Shown: in pieces, positions 1 through 7,251 of the stretch
Layout: each line of letters begins with the position of its first letter
How positions within the stretch are numbered: the stretch's first letter is position 1
Assembly: GCA_009774345.1 (NCBI GenBank)
Contig: VSNR01000091.1
Coordinates: 1-17,621 of the forward strand
DNA length: 17,621 nt
From: Lachnospiraceae bacterium
GTDB lineage: Bacteria; Bacillota; Clostridia; Lachnospirales; Lachnospiraceae
Reading direction: 5' to 3'
Notes under the pieces: model-generated
What the model was told of the DNA's origin: nothing
What the model saw: only the letters and a program-made list of their open reading frames with translations
Databases searched by the model: none
Position numbers and translations under genes: made by a program

Positions 1-4
1 AAAA

Positions 5-35
5 CCGATGCTACAGCTTAACACTGTAGCATCGG
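5..35. terminator. Perfect 12-bp hairpin at left edge
   Basis: CCGATGCTACAG (5-16) pairs perfectly with CTGTAGCATCGG (24-35) around a 7-nt loop. On the minus strand the stem is followed by TTTT (4 to 1); on the plus strand the following bases are only moderately T-rich (CGTATTGTT). It could end a plus-strand gene lying left of the window. The direction cannot be settled because the window starts here. Confidence 0.55.
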
Positions 36-84
36 CGTATTGTTATGCCTAAATCTGGCGTGGGTGTGAAAAGTAACCTGGCAC

Positions 85-113
85 TTGTAATTTAGACAAC
101 AATGAATTATAAT
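85..113 (+). promoter_or_regulatory. Promoter for the small acidic protein gene
   Basis: TTGTAA (85-90), a 17-nt spacer and a perfect TATAAT (108-113) match the housekeeping sigma consensus. A second TATAAT-like box sits at 127-132. Either would give a 5' leader of roughly 60-80 nt before the start at 197. Confidence 0.6.
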
Positions 114-196
114 TATCTGGTGCGTGTATAATACCTGTAATTCTGGGGTATATAACATCATAACAAAATAAAAATAAAAAGCTTCAGAGGAGAATT

Positions 197-571
197 ATGG
201 AGAAGAAAAAGTATATTTCAGAAGATGAACGTGAAAAATGTCTAAAGGTCATAGATGCTTTTGCAGAACTGTACGAGACAACAAATGATGATATTGTCGT
301 GTTAGACGGCGGAAGATACGGTTTTATCAAATTACAGTATTATAAGTTTCCCAATGGATTTAATACCTCCATGACATTTACAGACAGTGTCTCGCTGTTT
401 GATGATCTCTGGGAGGACTGGCTGAATATGCAGCTTTTTGAGCTGGTAAAGGGAACGCCATTGATTGAGCTCGATTATGAAGATATTTTCAAGTGTATGC
501 CGGAGGAGAAGCAGGAGACACTGATGGAAAAGAGAGGGTACTTTGCAGAAAAAGCAGGTCTTTCAATATAA
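197..571 (+). CDS. Small acidic protein, unrecognised (124 aa)
   Basis: I do not recognise the family. The product is a 124-residue, acidic, apparently soluble protein with no signal peptide and no membrane segment. A charged N-terminal helix (residues 2-27) is followed by a short beta-like stretch (33-50), an aromatic and acidic segment containing DDLWEDWLNMQLFEL (about 69-83), and a charged C-terminal helix. The start is supported by AGAGGAG about 6 nt upstream of ATG and by a consensus promoter. It is monocistronic: promoter on the left, convergent chemoreceptor gene on the right with a palindrome between them. Its coding style resembles the neighbours. Real gene is likely; function unknown. 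Confidence 0.75.
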   Translation: MEKKKYISEDEREKCLKVIDAFAELYETTNDDIVVLDGGRYGFIKLQYYKFPNGFNTSMTFTDSVSLFDDLWEDWLNMQLFELVKGTPLIELDYEDIFKCMPEEKQETLMEKRGYFAEKAGLSI

Positions 572-603
572 AAAATTAGGGACCGTGCGGGGACAGTCCC
601 TAA
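571..603 (-). terminator. Terminator of the chemoreceptor gene; REP-like palindrome
   Basis: TTAGGGAC (576-583) pairs with GTCCCTAA (596-603) over a 12-nt loop. Read on the minus strand the stem is followed by a run of T (575 to 571), as expected for a rho-independent terminator of the gene at 626-1975. On the plus strand there is no T-run. The GGGAC/GTCCC core plus an extra GGGGACA in the loop resembles dispersed palindromes found in some Firmicutes genomes, so it may also be a repeat copy. Confidence 0.6.
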
Positions 604-625
604 ATATAAACCCAAAAACAGCGTT

Positions 626-1975
626 TTAAGCTTTCGCGAGTGCTATAATTTTTTTCAGATCAGCGATCAGCTCACCAGAGTAGGCGGCAGCTTCATTGTA
701 AACTTGCTGCGCTTTGCCATATTCCTGATTGTTGATCGCATTGATGACGATCTGGCCATATGTATGAAATTTCCGGTGTTTGACTTCCAGTTCCTTCCAA
801 ATTGGCAGGACGCCGGGAATATCAGGGGTCACAGCATAATAAAAGTGTCCGAAACCACATCTGGAAGAGTCTAACTGCAATGGTATGATGGATTTCGTAT
901 CCACGATCTTTTTGAGATTGCCAAGCCATGTCTGATGGGCAGTAATCGCATTGTTGATATACTGAATAAATTCTGTATTCTCTATGTGATAAAATGCGTC
1001 CTCAGACATCTGTCCCATCTTTTTGACGGATTCGTCGAGTGTTTTCTCGATATTGACAACGGGTTCTGTCGCCTGCCTGAGATCGCGGCCGACAGAGCGC
1101 ATAAATTCTGTGCTTTCGTTTAGCTGGTTCTCCATCTCTGCCATCGCGCTGCTGATCTCTTCGCTGACAGATGCCATGGAGCTGATGGAGTCGTTGATCT
1201 GCGCGATGTGCCGTTTGCTCTCGTCATTTAACTCCCACACATTTGTAATTTTGTCTGCCATTGATTTGAGAGACTGAATCGTGGTGTCAGAGCTCTGCAC
1301 ACTCTTTTTGGAAGCGTGCCGCATATTTTCCACGAAGGTGCCCATGTCTTTTGTCAGCTTCTGGGTCTCCTCTGCAAGTTCGCGAATCTCGCCGGCAACG
1401 ACCGCAAACCCTTTGCCCGCTTCCCCAGCCCGCGCTGCTTCGACAGAGGCATTCAGGGCGAGCAGATTTGTCTGGAGAGAGATCGTATCAATCCCGGACA
1501 AGATCGAACTAATGTGATTGATCAGGTTTATCAGTTCATCCATATCCGTCTGCATCTCGCCCGCCGCCGTGATCGTCTGTGTGGAAAAGTCCTTGATGGC
1601 GGTCAGCTCGTTTTGTCCCTCTTCGATTTTTTTGTATACCTGATCGGTCTCCCCGGAAATATTGATAATGGTATTGGTCAGTTCTTCCTGAGGATTGTTG
1701 GTGCTTCCAGAGGTTGCGCCGAATATGGTGTCTGTGGCGTTTGCAATTTTTTCCGAGATATCGACAATTTTTTTCGTCTGATGCTGCATTGTCAGATCGA
1801 GAGAGCTAATCTGCATGACGGCATTGATATTTTTGTCAAAGACCTCGGCAAACTGTTTTCTGCCGTCAGCTAATCGGTCATACATAACACCTAACTCTGG
1901 TTCACTGGAATAGTCAGCACGTTTCAGTTCTGAAACAGCTTTCATAAGTACTGCTTTTCTTTTTCTGGTTATCAT
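626..1975 (-). CDS. Soluble methyl-accepting chemotaxis protein with CZB domain
   Basis: A cytoplasmic chemoreceptor of 449 aa. No membrane segment or periplasmic sensor is present. Residues 1-160 are coiled-coil-prone helices. The conserved signalling hairpin lies at about 162-210, containing QTNLLALNASVEAARAGE and GKGFAVVAGEIRELAEET, the CheA/CheW-contacting tip. The C-terminus (about 335-449) is a chemoreceptor zinc-binding (CZB) domain: His347, Cys373 in RCGFGHFYY, and His400/His404 in KHRKFH are spaced like the known 3-His/1-Cys zinc site. Known CZB proteins sense zinc or oxidants such as hypochlorous acid; the ligand here is an inference. Start ATG at 1975 has GGAG upstream. It is transcribed alone, with no che or flagellar gene in the window, so it must act with a chemotaxis complex encoded elsewhere. 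Confidence 0.93.
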   Translation of the reverse strand: MITRKRKAVLMKAVSELKRADYSSEPELGVMYDRLADGRKQFAEVFDKNINAVMQISSLDLTMQHQTKKIVDISEKIANATDTIFGATSGSTNNPQEELTNTIINISGETDQVYKKIEEGQNELTAIKDFSTQTITAAGEMQTDMDELINLINHISSILSGIDTISLQTNLLALNASVEAARAGEAGKGFAVVAGEIRELAEETQKLTKDMGTFVENMRHASKKSVQSSDTTIQSLKSMADKITNVWELNDESKRHIAQINDSISSMASVSEEISSAMAEMENQLNESTEFMRSVGRDLRQATEPVVNIEKTLDESVKKMGQMSEDAFYHIENTEFIQYINNAITAHQTWLGNLKKIVDTKSIIPLQLDSSRCGFGHFYYAVTPDIPGVLPIWKELEVKHRKFHTYGQIVINAINNQEYGKAQQVYNEAAAYSGELIADLKKIIALAKA

Positions 1976-2029
1976 TTATGAATCTCCGTTTCTTTTAGAT
2001 TGTAATTTATTGAAGCGAATTACCTGATA

Positions 2030-2062
2030 ATTATATCTTACGTGATTTTTCTTTTTTTTCAA
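2030..2062 (-). promoter_or_regulatory. Possible promoter of the chemoreceptor gene
   Basis: A perfect TATAAT lies on the minus strand at 2035-2030, about 55 nt upstream of the ATG. The only -35-like element, TTGAAA (2062-2057), is 21 nt away, which is too far for a standard promoter. An A-rich stretch fills the spacer. The rest of 1976-2129 is AT-rich, with no gene that I can support. Confidence 0.3.
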
Positions 2063-2129
2063 GTGTTTTCTTCATGAAACTTTATGAAAATAAGAAAAAT
2101 AAGACTTTTGGTAAAATGAGCCATGCAGA

Positions 2130-2158
2130 TTGTCAAAAAGGAATTTAAGAAGTATAAT
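2130..2158 (+). promoter_or_regulatory. Promoter of the GH95-yitT-M3 peptidase operon
   Basis: TTGTCA (2130-2135), 17-nt spacer, perfect TATAAT (2153-2158). Transcription should start near 2165, giving a leader of about 165 nt that begins just before the first of three hairpins. Confidence 0.7.
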
Positions 2159-2175
2159 AAAAATGATTTTGTATG

Positions 2176-2305
2176 ATGTTATACTGGCGGTCGAAAAGAC
2201 TGACCGCTCAGTATAATGTGATGCGCACAGCCGCATAAGGAAATATGCCACTTCGTGGCTGCGGCTGGCGCGATACTCACGGCAGATTTCATCTGTCGTG
2301 AGTAT
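2176..2305 (+). promoter_or_regulatory. Three-hairpin structured leader upstream of GH95 gene
   Basis: Three strong hairpins lie back to back between the promoter and the fucosidase RBS. Hairpin 1: TTATACTGGCGGTC (2179-2192) pairs with 2202-2216 with one bulged T and a GAAAAGACT loop. Hairpin 2: GCGC-A-CAGCCGCA (2223-2235) pairs with TGCGGCTGGCGC (2260-2271). It has one bulged A, an 11-nt one-sided bulge (2236-2246) and an inner stem GCCAC/GTGGC with TTC loop. Hairpin 3: ATACTCACGGCAGAT (2273-2287) pairs with 2291-2305 with one G-U pair and a TTC loop. No T-run follows, so it is not a simple terminator. I do not recognise a known riboswitch class. It may be a cis-acting RNA, an mRNA stabiliser, or a dispersed palindromic repeat. 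Confidence 0.6.
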
Positions 2306-2331
2306 ATTCTATAGATGAAAGAGGGTAAGAA

Positions 2332-4614
2332 ATGGACAATATACATAGCTGTAGTACGCTGTGGTATGACAAACCTGCGTCGGATTGGAATGAGGCGCTT
2401 GCGCTTGGGAATGGCAGGCTTGGCGGCATGGTGTTTGGCGGCATCTGCTGTGAGCAGATTCAGGTCAATGAGGAGAGCGTGTGGTATGGCGGGCCCATGG
2501 ACAGGAATAATCCCAGCGCGCGGGAAAAACTGCCAGTGATACGAGAGCTGATCAAAGCGGGGCAAATCCATGAGGCGGAGCGTCTCTGCAAACAGGCGCT
2601 TGGCGGCACCCCGTCGGGGATGCGCATTTATCAGACGCTTGGCGATCTCATGATTGACTATGATCTGGGAGAGGATGTCACCGTCGGGGATGTCCTTGAG
2701 TATAAAAGGGAGCTGAGTCTGGAAAGGGCTGTTTCCCGCACGCACTTTTGGTTCAAAGATACGGCATACGACCGCGAAATCTTTATGTCTGCGCCGGATG
2801 ATGTGTGCGTGATGCACCTGACTGCCAGCGGCAGGGAGCGGATGAATCTCGAGATTATGCAGTCTAGGCATCATATCTATGAGTACTCGGAGGCAGTGTC
2901 AGACGACAGTATCATGCTCGGCGGCAATCTGGGGCGCGATGGGGTGGATTATGCCATGATGTGTAAGGCAGTCAGCCCTGACGGAAAAATTGAAGTGATT
3001 GGTGAGAGCATTACGGTTTATGATGCCAGAGAGGTCTTTTTGTATTGGAGTGCGGCGACTACCTTTCGCGTACAGGCGGCGGAAGGGATAAAGGACACGC
3101 TGCGGCAGGTGCTTGTGGAGAAGCTTGAAAAGGCGGCATCTGAGCGCTATGAGACGCTTTTGGCGCGCCATGTTGCAGACTACAGGTCTTACTATGACAG
3201 AATGTCTCTGACGCTGGAATCTGATTGTGAGCCAGAGCAGAAGCCAACAGACCAGTGTCTGGAAGCGCTTTCCCAAGGGCGTGTCAATACGGATTTAGAA
3301 CAGTTGTATTTTAATTTTGGCAGGTATCTCATGATCAGCAGCAGCCGGCCGGGGACGCTTCCTGCTGCCTTGCAGGGGCTGTGGAACAAGGATATGGAGG
3401 CGCCTTGGGATGCCAAGTATACGATCAATATCAATACAGAGATGAATTACTGGCTGGCGGAGCCCTGTGATCTGGGGGACTGTCATCTGCCTCTTTTTGA
3501 TCTGCTGGAAAGGATGCTTCCAAATGGCAGGAGGACGGCGCAGGTTATGTATGGCTGCCGTGGTTTTGTGGCGCATCACAATACCGACCTCTGGGGAGAC
3601 ACCGCACCGCAGGATTTGTGGATTCCCGGCAGCTTCTGGGTGATGGGCGGCGCGTGGCTCTGTACGCATATCTGGACACATTATCAATATACAGGGGACA
3701 CGGAATTTCTGCGCAGGATGTTTCCGGTGATGCGGGAGGCAGCGCAGTTTTTCCTTGATTTTTGCATAGAGCATGAGATTGACGGCGTGACGTATCTGTG
3801 CACCTGTCCCAGCGTGTCGCCGGAAAATATGTTCGTACTGCCAAATGGCGAACAGGGGGCAAATTCTATTGGCGTGACAATGGACAATCAGATTTTGCGG
3901 GATTTGTTTACACAGTGCAATCAGGCAGCCCGGATTTTGGGGGTGGAGGATGCGCTTGACAGACAGATTGCCGATGCCTGCGGCCGGCTGATTCCCACAC
4001 GCACAGGGCGTGACGGCAGGATTCTTGAGTGGTGTGAGCAGTATGGGGAGAAGGAGCCGGGGCACCGGCATATCTCGCATTTGTATGGACTGCACCCGTC
4101 AGACCAGATCACAAAGGACGGCACACCAGAGCTTGCGGCAGCGGCAGAGCGCACGCTGCAAAAGCGCCTTGCCTGCGGCGGCGGGCATACGGGATGGAGC
4201 CGCGCATGGATTATAAACCATTACGCAAAACTTTGGGACGGGGAGAAGGCACACGAGAATCTGTGGCAGCTTCTGATAAAATCCACGCTGCCGAATTTAT
4301 TTGACAATCATCCGCCCTTTCAGATTGACGGCAATTTTGGAGCGGCAGCAGGGATGATCGAGATGCTTGTGCAGAGCAATGCGGACAGGGTGGTATTGCT
4401 GCCGGCGCTTCCTAGTGCTTGGAAGAGCGGCAGACTTATGGGAGTCCGCGTATGCGGGAATGCGCGCATGAACATTGTATGGAGAGATGGCAGGCTGGAA
4501 CACGCGCAGGTTTGCAGCGGATGTGAGACCCTGCGGAAGTTTGTCTACCGGGATGTCTGCGTGGAGATGCATTTAATAAAAGACTGCTGGACGGAGATTG
4601 TATGGGAGGGATAG
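2332..4614 (+). CDS. GH95 alpha-L-fucosidase, cytoplasmic
   Basis: A 760-aa glycoside hydrolase of family GH95, which removes alpha-1,2-linked (and other) L-fucose from oligosaccharides with inversion. The N-terminal beta-sandwich begins with the family hallmark WNEALALGNGRLGGMVFGG (19-37) and VNEESVWYGGP (45-55). The (alpha/alpha)6 catalytic barrel holds ININ with Asn366/Asn368, HHNTDLWGDTAP (415-426), SPEN with Glu498 (expected general acid) and FQIDGNFG with Asp666 (expected activator of water through the Asn), matching the Bifidobacterium AfcA site. A short C-terminal beta domain closes the protein. There is no signal peptide, so substrates must be imported. RBS AGAGGGTAAG precedes the ATG. 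It is first in an operon and is followed 1 nt later by the YitT gene. Some GH95 members act on L-galactose, so the exact sugar is not certain. Confidence 0.92.
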   Translation: MDNIHSCSTLWYDKPASDWNEALALGNGRLGGMVFGGICCEQIQVNEESVWYGGPMDRNNPSAREKLPVIRELIKAGQIHEAERLCKQALGGTPSGMRIYQTLGDLMIDYDLGEDVTVGDVLEYKRELSLERAVSRTHFWFKDTAYDREIFMSAPDDVCVMHLTASGRERMNLEIMQSRHHIYEYSEAVSDDSIMLGGNLGRDGVDYAMMCKAVSPDGKIEVIGESITVYDAREVFLYWSAATTFRVQAAEGIKDTLRQVLVEKLEKAASERYETLLARHVADYRSYYDRMSLTLESDCEPEQKPTDQCLEALSQGRVNTDLEQLYFNFGRYLMISSSRPGTLPAALQGLWNKDMEAPWDAKYTININTEMNYWLAEPCDLGDCHLPLFDLLERMLPNGRRTAQVMYGCRGFVAHHNTDLWGDTAPQDLWIPGSFWVMGGAWLCTHIWTHYQYTGDTEFLRRMFPVMREAAQFFLDFCIEHEIDGVTYLCTCPSVSPENMFVLPNGEQGANSIGVTMDNQILRDLFTQCNQAARILGVEDALDRQIADACGRLIPTRTGRDGRILEWCEQYGEKEPGHRHISHLYGLHPSDQITKDGTPELAAAAERTLQKRLACGGGHTGWSRAWIINHYAKLWDGEKAHENLWQLLIKSTLPNLFDNHPPFQIDGNFGAAAGMIEMLVQSNADRVVLLPALPSAWKSGRLMGVRVCGNARMNIVWRDGRLEHAQVCSGCETLRKFVYRDVCVEMHLIKDCWTEIVWEG

Positions 4615-4615
4615 T

Positions 4616-5476
4616 ATGAAATTCAGTTTTAAGGAGGACGCAAAACGGATCGTGGTCATCTGTATTGCGTCTGTCATCATGGCATTAAATATCAAGACGT
4701 TTGTTCGGACAGGCGGTTTGTATCCGGGCGGCGCTACGGGACTGACACTGCTGATACAGCGCATTGTCGAACTCTTTTTCGGATTTGAGCTGCCGTATAC
4801 GATCATCAATGTCTTGCTGAATCTGGTGCCGATCTATATTGGTTTTCGTTTTATTGGCAAGAAGTTTACACTGTATTCGTGTCTGTGTATCATGCTGACG
4901 AATATACTGACGGACATTCTTCCGTCCCATGCGATTGTCTATGACACCCTGTTAATCAGTGTCTTTGGTGGAATGATCAACGGATTTGCGATCAGTCTGT
5001 GCCTGATGATGAACGCGACGACAGGCGGAACGGATTTTATCAGCATTTTTTTGTCAGAGAAGACGGGCATGGATTCGTTTAATATTATTCTTGGCTTCAA
5101 TGCAGTGCTGCTCGTCGTGGCGGGACTGTTGTTTGGATGGGAAAAGGCGCTGTACTCCATTATTTTTCAGTATGCCTCCACACAGGTTCTGCGCACGTTG
5201 TTTAAACAGTACCGGCAGCATACGCTCTTGGTGGTGACGAACCATGCAAGGCGGATTTATGAGGTCATTGCCAAGGACAGCAACCATGGCGCCACGATCA
5301 TTGAGGCGGAGGGGTCTTATGAACATCAGGAGCGCAAGATCGTCTATTCTGTCGTATCGCGGGCAGAGTGCAAAGAGATTATCAAGGGAATCAAGGAGGT
5401 AGACCCCAAGGCATTTGTCAATGTGATCAATACCCAGCAGATTTCAGGGCGTTTTTACCAGAGGCCTTATGAATAA
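4616..5476 (+). CDS. YitT family membrane protein (DUF161 + DUF2179)
   Basis: A 286-aa integral membrane protein of the YitT/YebE-type family found in many copies in Firmicutes; the transported substrate, if any, is not established. About six hydrophobic segments are visible (near 12-28, 40-56, 60-80, 84-103, 108-132, 154-174). Family-typical glycine motifs GGLYPGGATG (33-42) and TTGGTD (135-140) lie between them. A cytoplasmic DUF2179 domain spans about 200-280. I chose ATG 4616 because GGGAGGG (4604-4610) sits 5 nt upstream; an in-frame TTG at 4598 would overlap the fucosidase end and has no better RBS. With a 1-nt gap after the fucosidase stop it is almost certainly translationally coupled to it. 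Whether it has a sugar-related role is unproven. Confidence 0.9.
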   Translation: MKFSFKEDAKRIVVICIASVIMALNIKTFVRTGGLYPGGATGLTLLIQRIVELFFGFELPYTIINVLLNLVPIYIGFRFIGKKFTLYSCLCIMLTNILTDILPSHAIVYDTLLISVFGGMINGFAISLCLMMNATTGGTDFISIFLSEKTGMDSFNIILGFNAVLLVVAGLLFGWEKALYSIIFQYASTQVLRTLFKQYRQHTLLVVTNHARRIYEVIAKDSNHGATIIEAEGSYEHQERKIVYSVVSRAECKEIIKGIKEVDPKAFVNVINTQQISGRFYQRPYE

Positions 5477-5494
5477 CAAGAGAGGAGAAACAAC

Positions 5495-7210
5495 ATGGAA
5501 GATTTTAAATTTTCAACATTGGCGTACAAAAGACCAGACTGTGAGGACATGGCAGCGTTTGCAGCCAAGATCAGGGAACGCATAGAGCGCGCAGACAGCT
5601 ATGCACAAGTTAAGGAGGCGCTGCTTGCGTATGACGAGCGGCAGAAAGATTTTTTCACAGATGCCTCAATCCTGCATATTCGGCATACGCTGGATACGAC
5701 GGATGCTTTTTATGAGCAGGAAAACGAGTACTATGAGAGCACATATCCGACAATTATGCCGCAGCTTCTTTCCGTGGACGAGGCATTGATGAACAGCCCG
5801 TACCGCGCGGAGCTTGAGAATGAGTACGGAAAGCAGTTTTTTGCGGGAAAAGAGCTTCAGAAAAAGGCGTTTTGCGAGGCGAATATCCCGCTGATGCAGC
5901 AGGAGGCGAAGCTGTGCAGCGAGTATGAAAAGCTGATGGCGACAGCGCAGATTCCCTTTGATGGAAAGACACTGAACCTGTATGGCATTCAGAAATATTT
6001 TGAACATGAGGACAGAGCAGTGCGCAAGGGGGCAGTCCGCGCGTACTCAGACTTTTTTCACCAGAATGAGGAGCGGCTGGAAGCAATCTGGGACGAGCTG
6101 ATTCGGACGAGAAACCAGATGGGGCGCAATCTTGGCTTTGAGAACTATATTCCGCTGGGATATATGAAACAGGGGCGCACAGACTATGGGCAGAAGGAGG
6201 TGGAGTCCTTCCGCGAACAGGTACGCACGGTGATTGTGCCAATCTGCCAGAAACTGTATGAAGCGCAGGCAAAGCGCCTTGGCGTCGCTGATTTTTCATT
6301 TTATGATGAAAAGCGCATCTTCCCGGACGGCAATGCGGTTCCGGCAGGTGATGATGATTTCATGGTGCATCAGGCGGCAGAAATGTATCATGAGATGAGT
6401 CCTGAGACCGGAGCGTTTATTGATTTTATGATCGAGCATGAGCTGATGGATTTGAAGAACAAGCCGGGCAAGGCATCGACAGGCTATATGACGGATTTGC
6501 AGCGCTATCTGGCGCCGTATGTGTTCTCGTGCTTTAACCAGACCATCGGGGATATGCAGGTGCTGACACACGAGCTGGGACATGCCTTTGCGGGCTACAT
6601 GGCGATGCGCAGCCAGCCGATTTCTGACTATTATTCTGAGTCAACGGATATCGCGGAGATTCACTCCATGTCGATGGAGCAGTTTTCATACCCCTATGCG
6701 GAGCGCTTTTTTGGCGCGCAGGCGGACAAATTCCGTTTCGCCCATTTGCAGGAAGCGGTCACATTTGTGCCGTTTGGCGTGGCAGTCGATGCGTTTCAGC
6801 ACATCTGTTATGCAAATCCTGATCTCACGCCAAAGGAGCGGACGCTCGAGTGGAAGAAACTAGAGCAGGAGTACATGCCGTGGCGTGCCTATGACGCAGA
6901 TGACTTTTTTGACAGAGGTGGTTACTGGTATCACAAGATTCATATTTATCTGTATCCAATGTACTATATCAATTATACACTCACGACTATGGGCGCGATG
7001 GAGTTTAAGAAAAAAGAGAAGGAGGACCATGCGCGTGCGTGGGCGGATTACCTCAATCTCTGCAAGTGCGGCGGCAGCATGAGCTATCTGGAAACACTGC
7101 GCTATGCAAACGTCTCAAATCCATTTGAACAGGGCAGCGTGGCGCGTGCGGTCGGCGTGGCGCGCGACGAGCTGATGAATAGTAAATTTATGAATAATAA
7201 ATTTATGTAA
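5495..7210 (+). CDS. M3 family oligoendopeptidase
   Basis: A 571-aa cytoplasmic zinc metallopeptidase of family M3, of the PepF-like type slightly shorter than true PepF. Such enzymes degrade short peptides. The zinc site is clear: HELGH at 359-363 (His359, catalytic Glu360, His363) and third ligand Glu388, exactly 25 residues after His363 as in neurolysin-type enzymes. The C-terminal GYWYHKIHIYLYPMYYINY stretch (476-494) carries the His/Tyr residues typical of M3 substrate stabilisation. RBS AGAGGAG precedes the ATG; the gene starts 18 nt after the YitT gene, so it is probably cotranscribed. The last residues are a duplicated MNSKF/MNNKF tail before the stop, outside the conserved fold. Confidence 0.93.
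   Translation: MEDFKFSTLAYKRPDCEDMAAFAAKIRERIERADSYAQVKEALLAYDERQKDFFTDASILHIRHTLDTTDAFYEQENEYYESTYPTIMPQLLSVDEALMNSPYRAELENEYGKQFFAGKELQKKAFCEANIPLMQQEAKLCSEYEKLMATAQIPFDGKTLNLYGIQKYFEHEDRAVRKGAVRAYSDFFHQNEERLEAIWDELIRTRNQMGRNLGFENYIPLGYMKQGRTDYGQKEVESFREQVRTVIVPICQKLYEAQAKRLGVADFSFYDEKRIFPDGNAVPAGDDDFMVHQAAEMYHEMSPETGAFIDFMIEHELMDLKNKPGKASTGYMTDLQRYLAPYVFSCFNQTIGDMQVLTHELGHAFAGYMAMRSQPISDYYSESTDIAEIHSMSMEQFSYPYAERFFGAQADKFRFAHLQEAVTFVPFGVAVDAFQHICYANPDLTPKERTLEWKKLEQEYMPWRAYDADDFFDRGGYWYHKIHIYLYPMYYINYTLTTMGAMEFKKKEKEDHARAWADYLNLCKCGGSMSYLETLRYANVSNPFEQGSVARAVGVARDELMNSKFMNNKFM
7175..7204 (+). repeat. 15-bp tandem duplication at 3' end of M3 peptidase gene
   Basis: ATGAATAGTAAATTT (7175-7189) is followed directly by ATGAATAATAAATTT (7190-7204), one mismatch, then ATG and the stop. 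It is in frame and adds five residues to the C-terminal tail. It looks like a recent slippage event. Confidence 0.8.
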
Positions 7211-7213
7211 AAT

Positions 7214-7246
7214 GAGCAGGGAAGAATCCTCTTCCCTGCTCGTTTT
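7214..7246. terminator. Bidirectional rho-independent terminator
   Basis: A perfect 12-bp stem, GAGCAGGGAAGA (7214-7225) with TCTTCCCTGCTC (7230-7241), has a 4-nt loop. GTTTT follows on the plus strand, and ATTTTAC follows on the minus strand. It sits between two convergent genes and can end both the GH95 operon and the GH31 gene. Confidence 0.9.
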
Positions 7247-7251
7247 GAGTA

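Noticed and set aside
2179..2874. A 231-codon minus-strand frame over the leader and start of the GH95 gene.
   Set aside because: It lies opposite the well-conserved GH95 coding sequence and the hairpin leader, and its product looks like no protein family I know.
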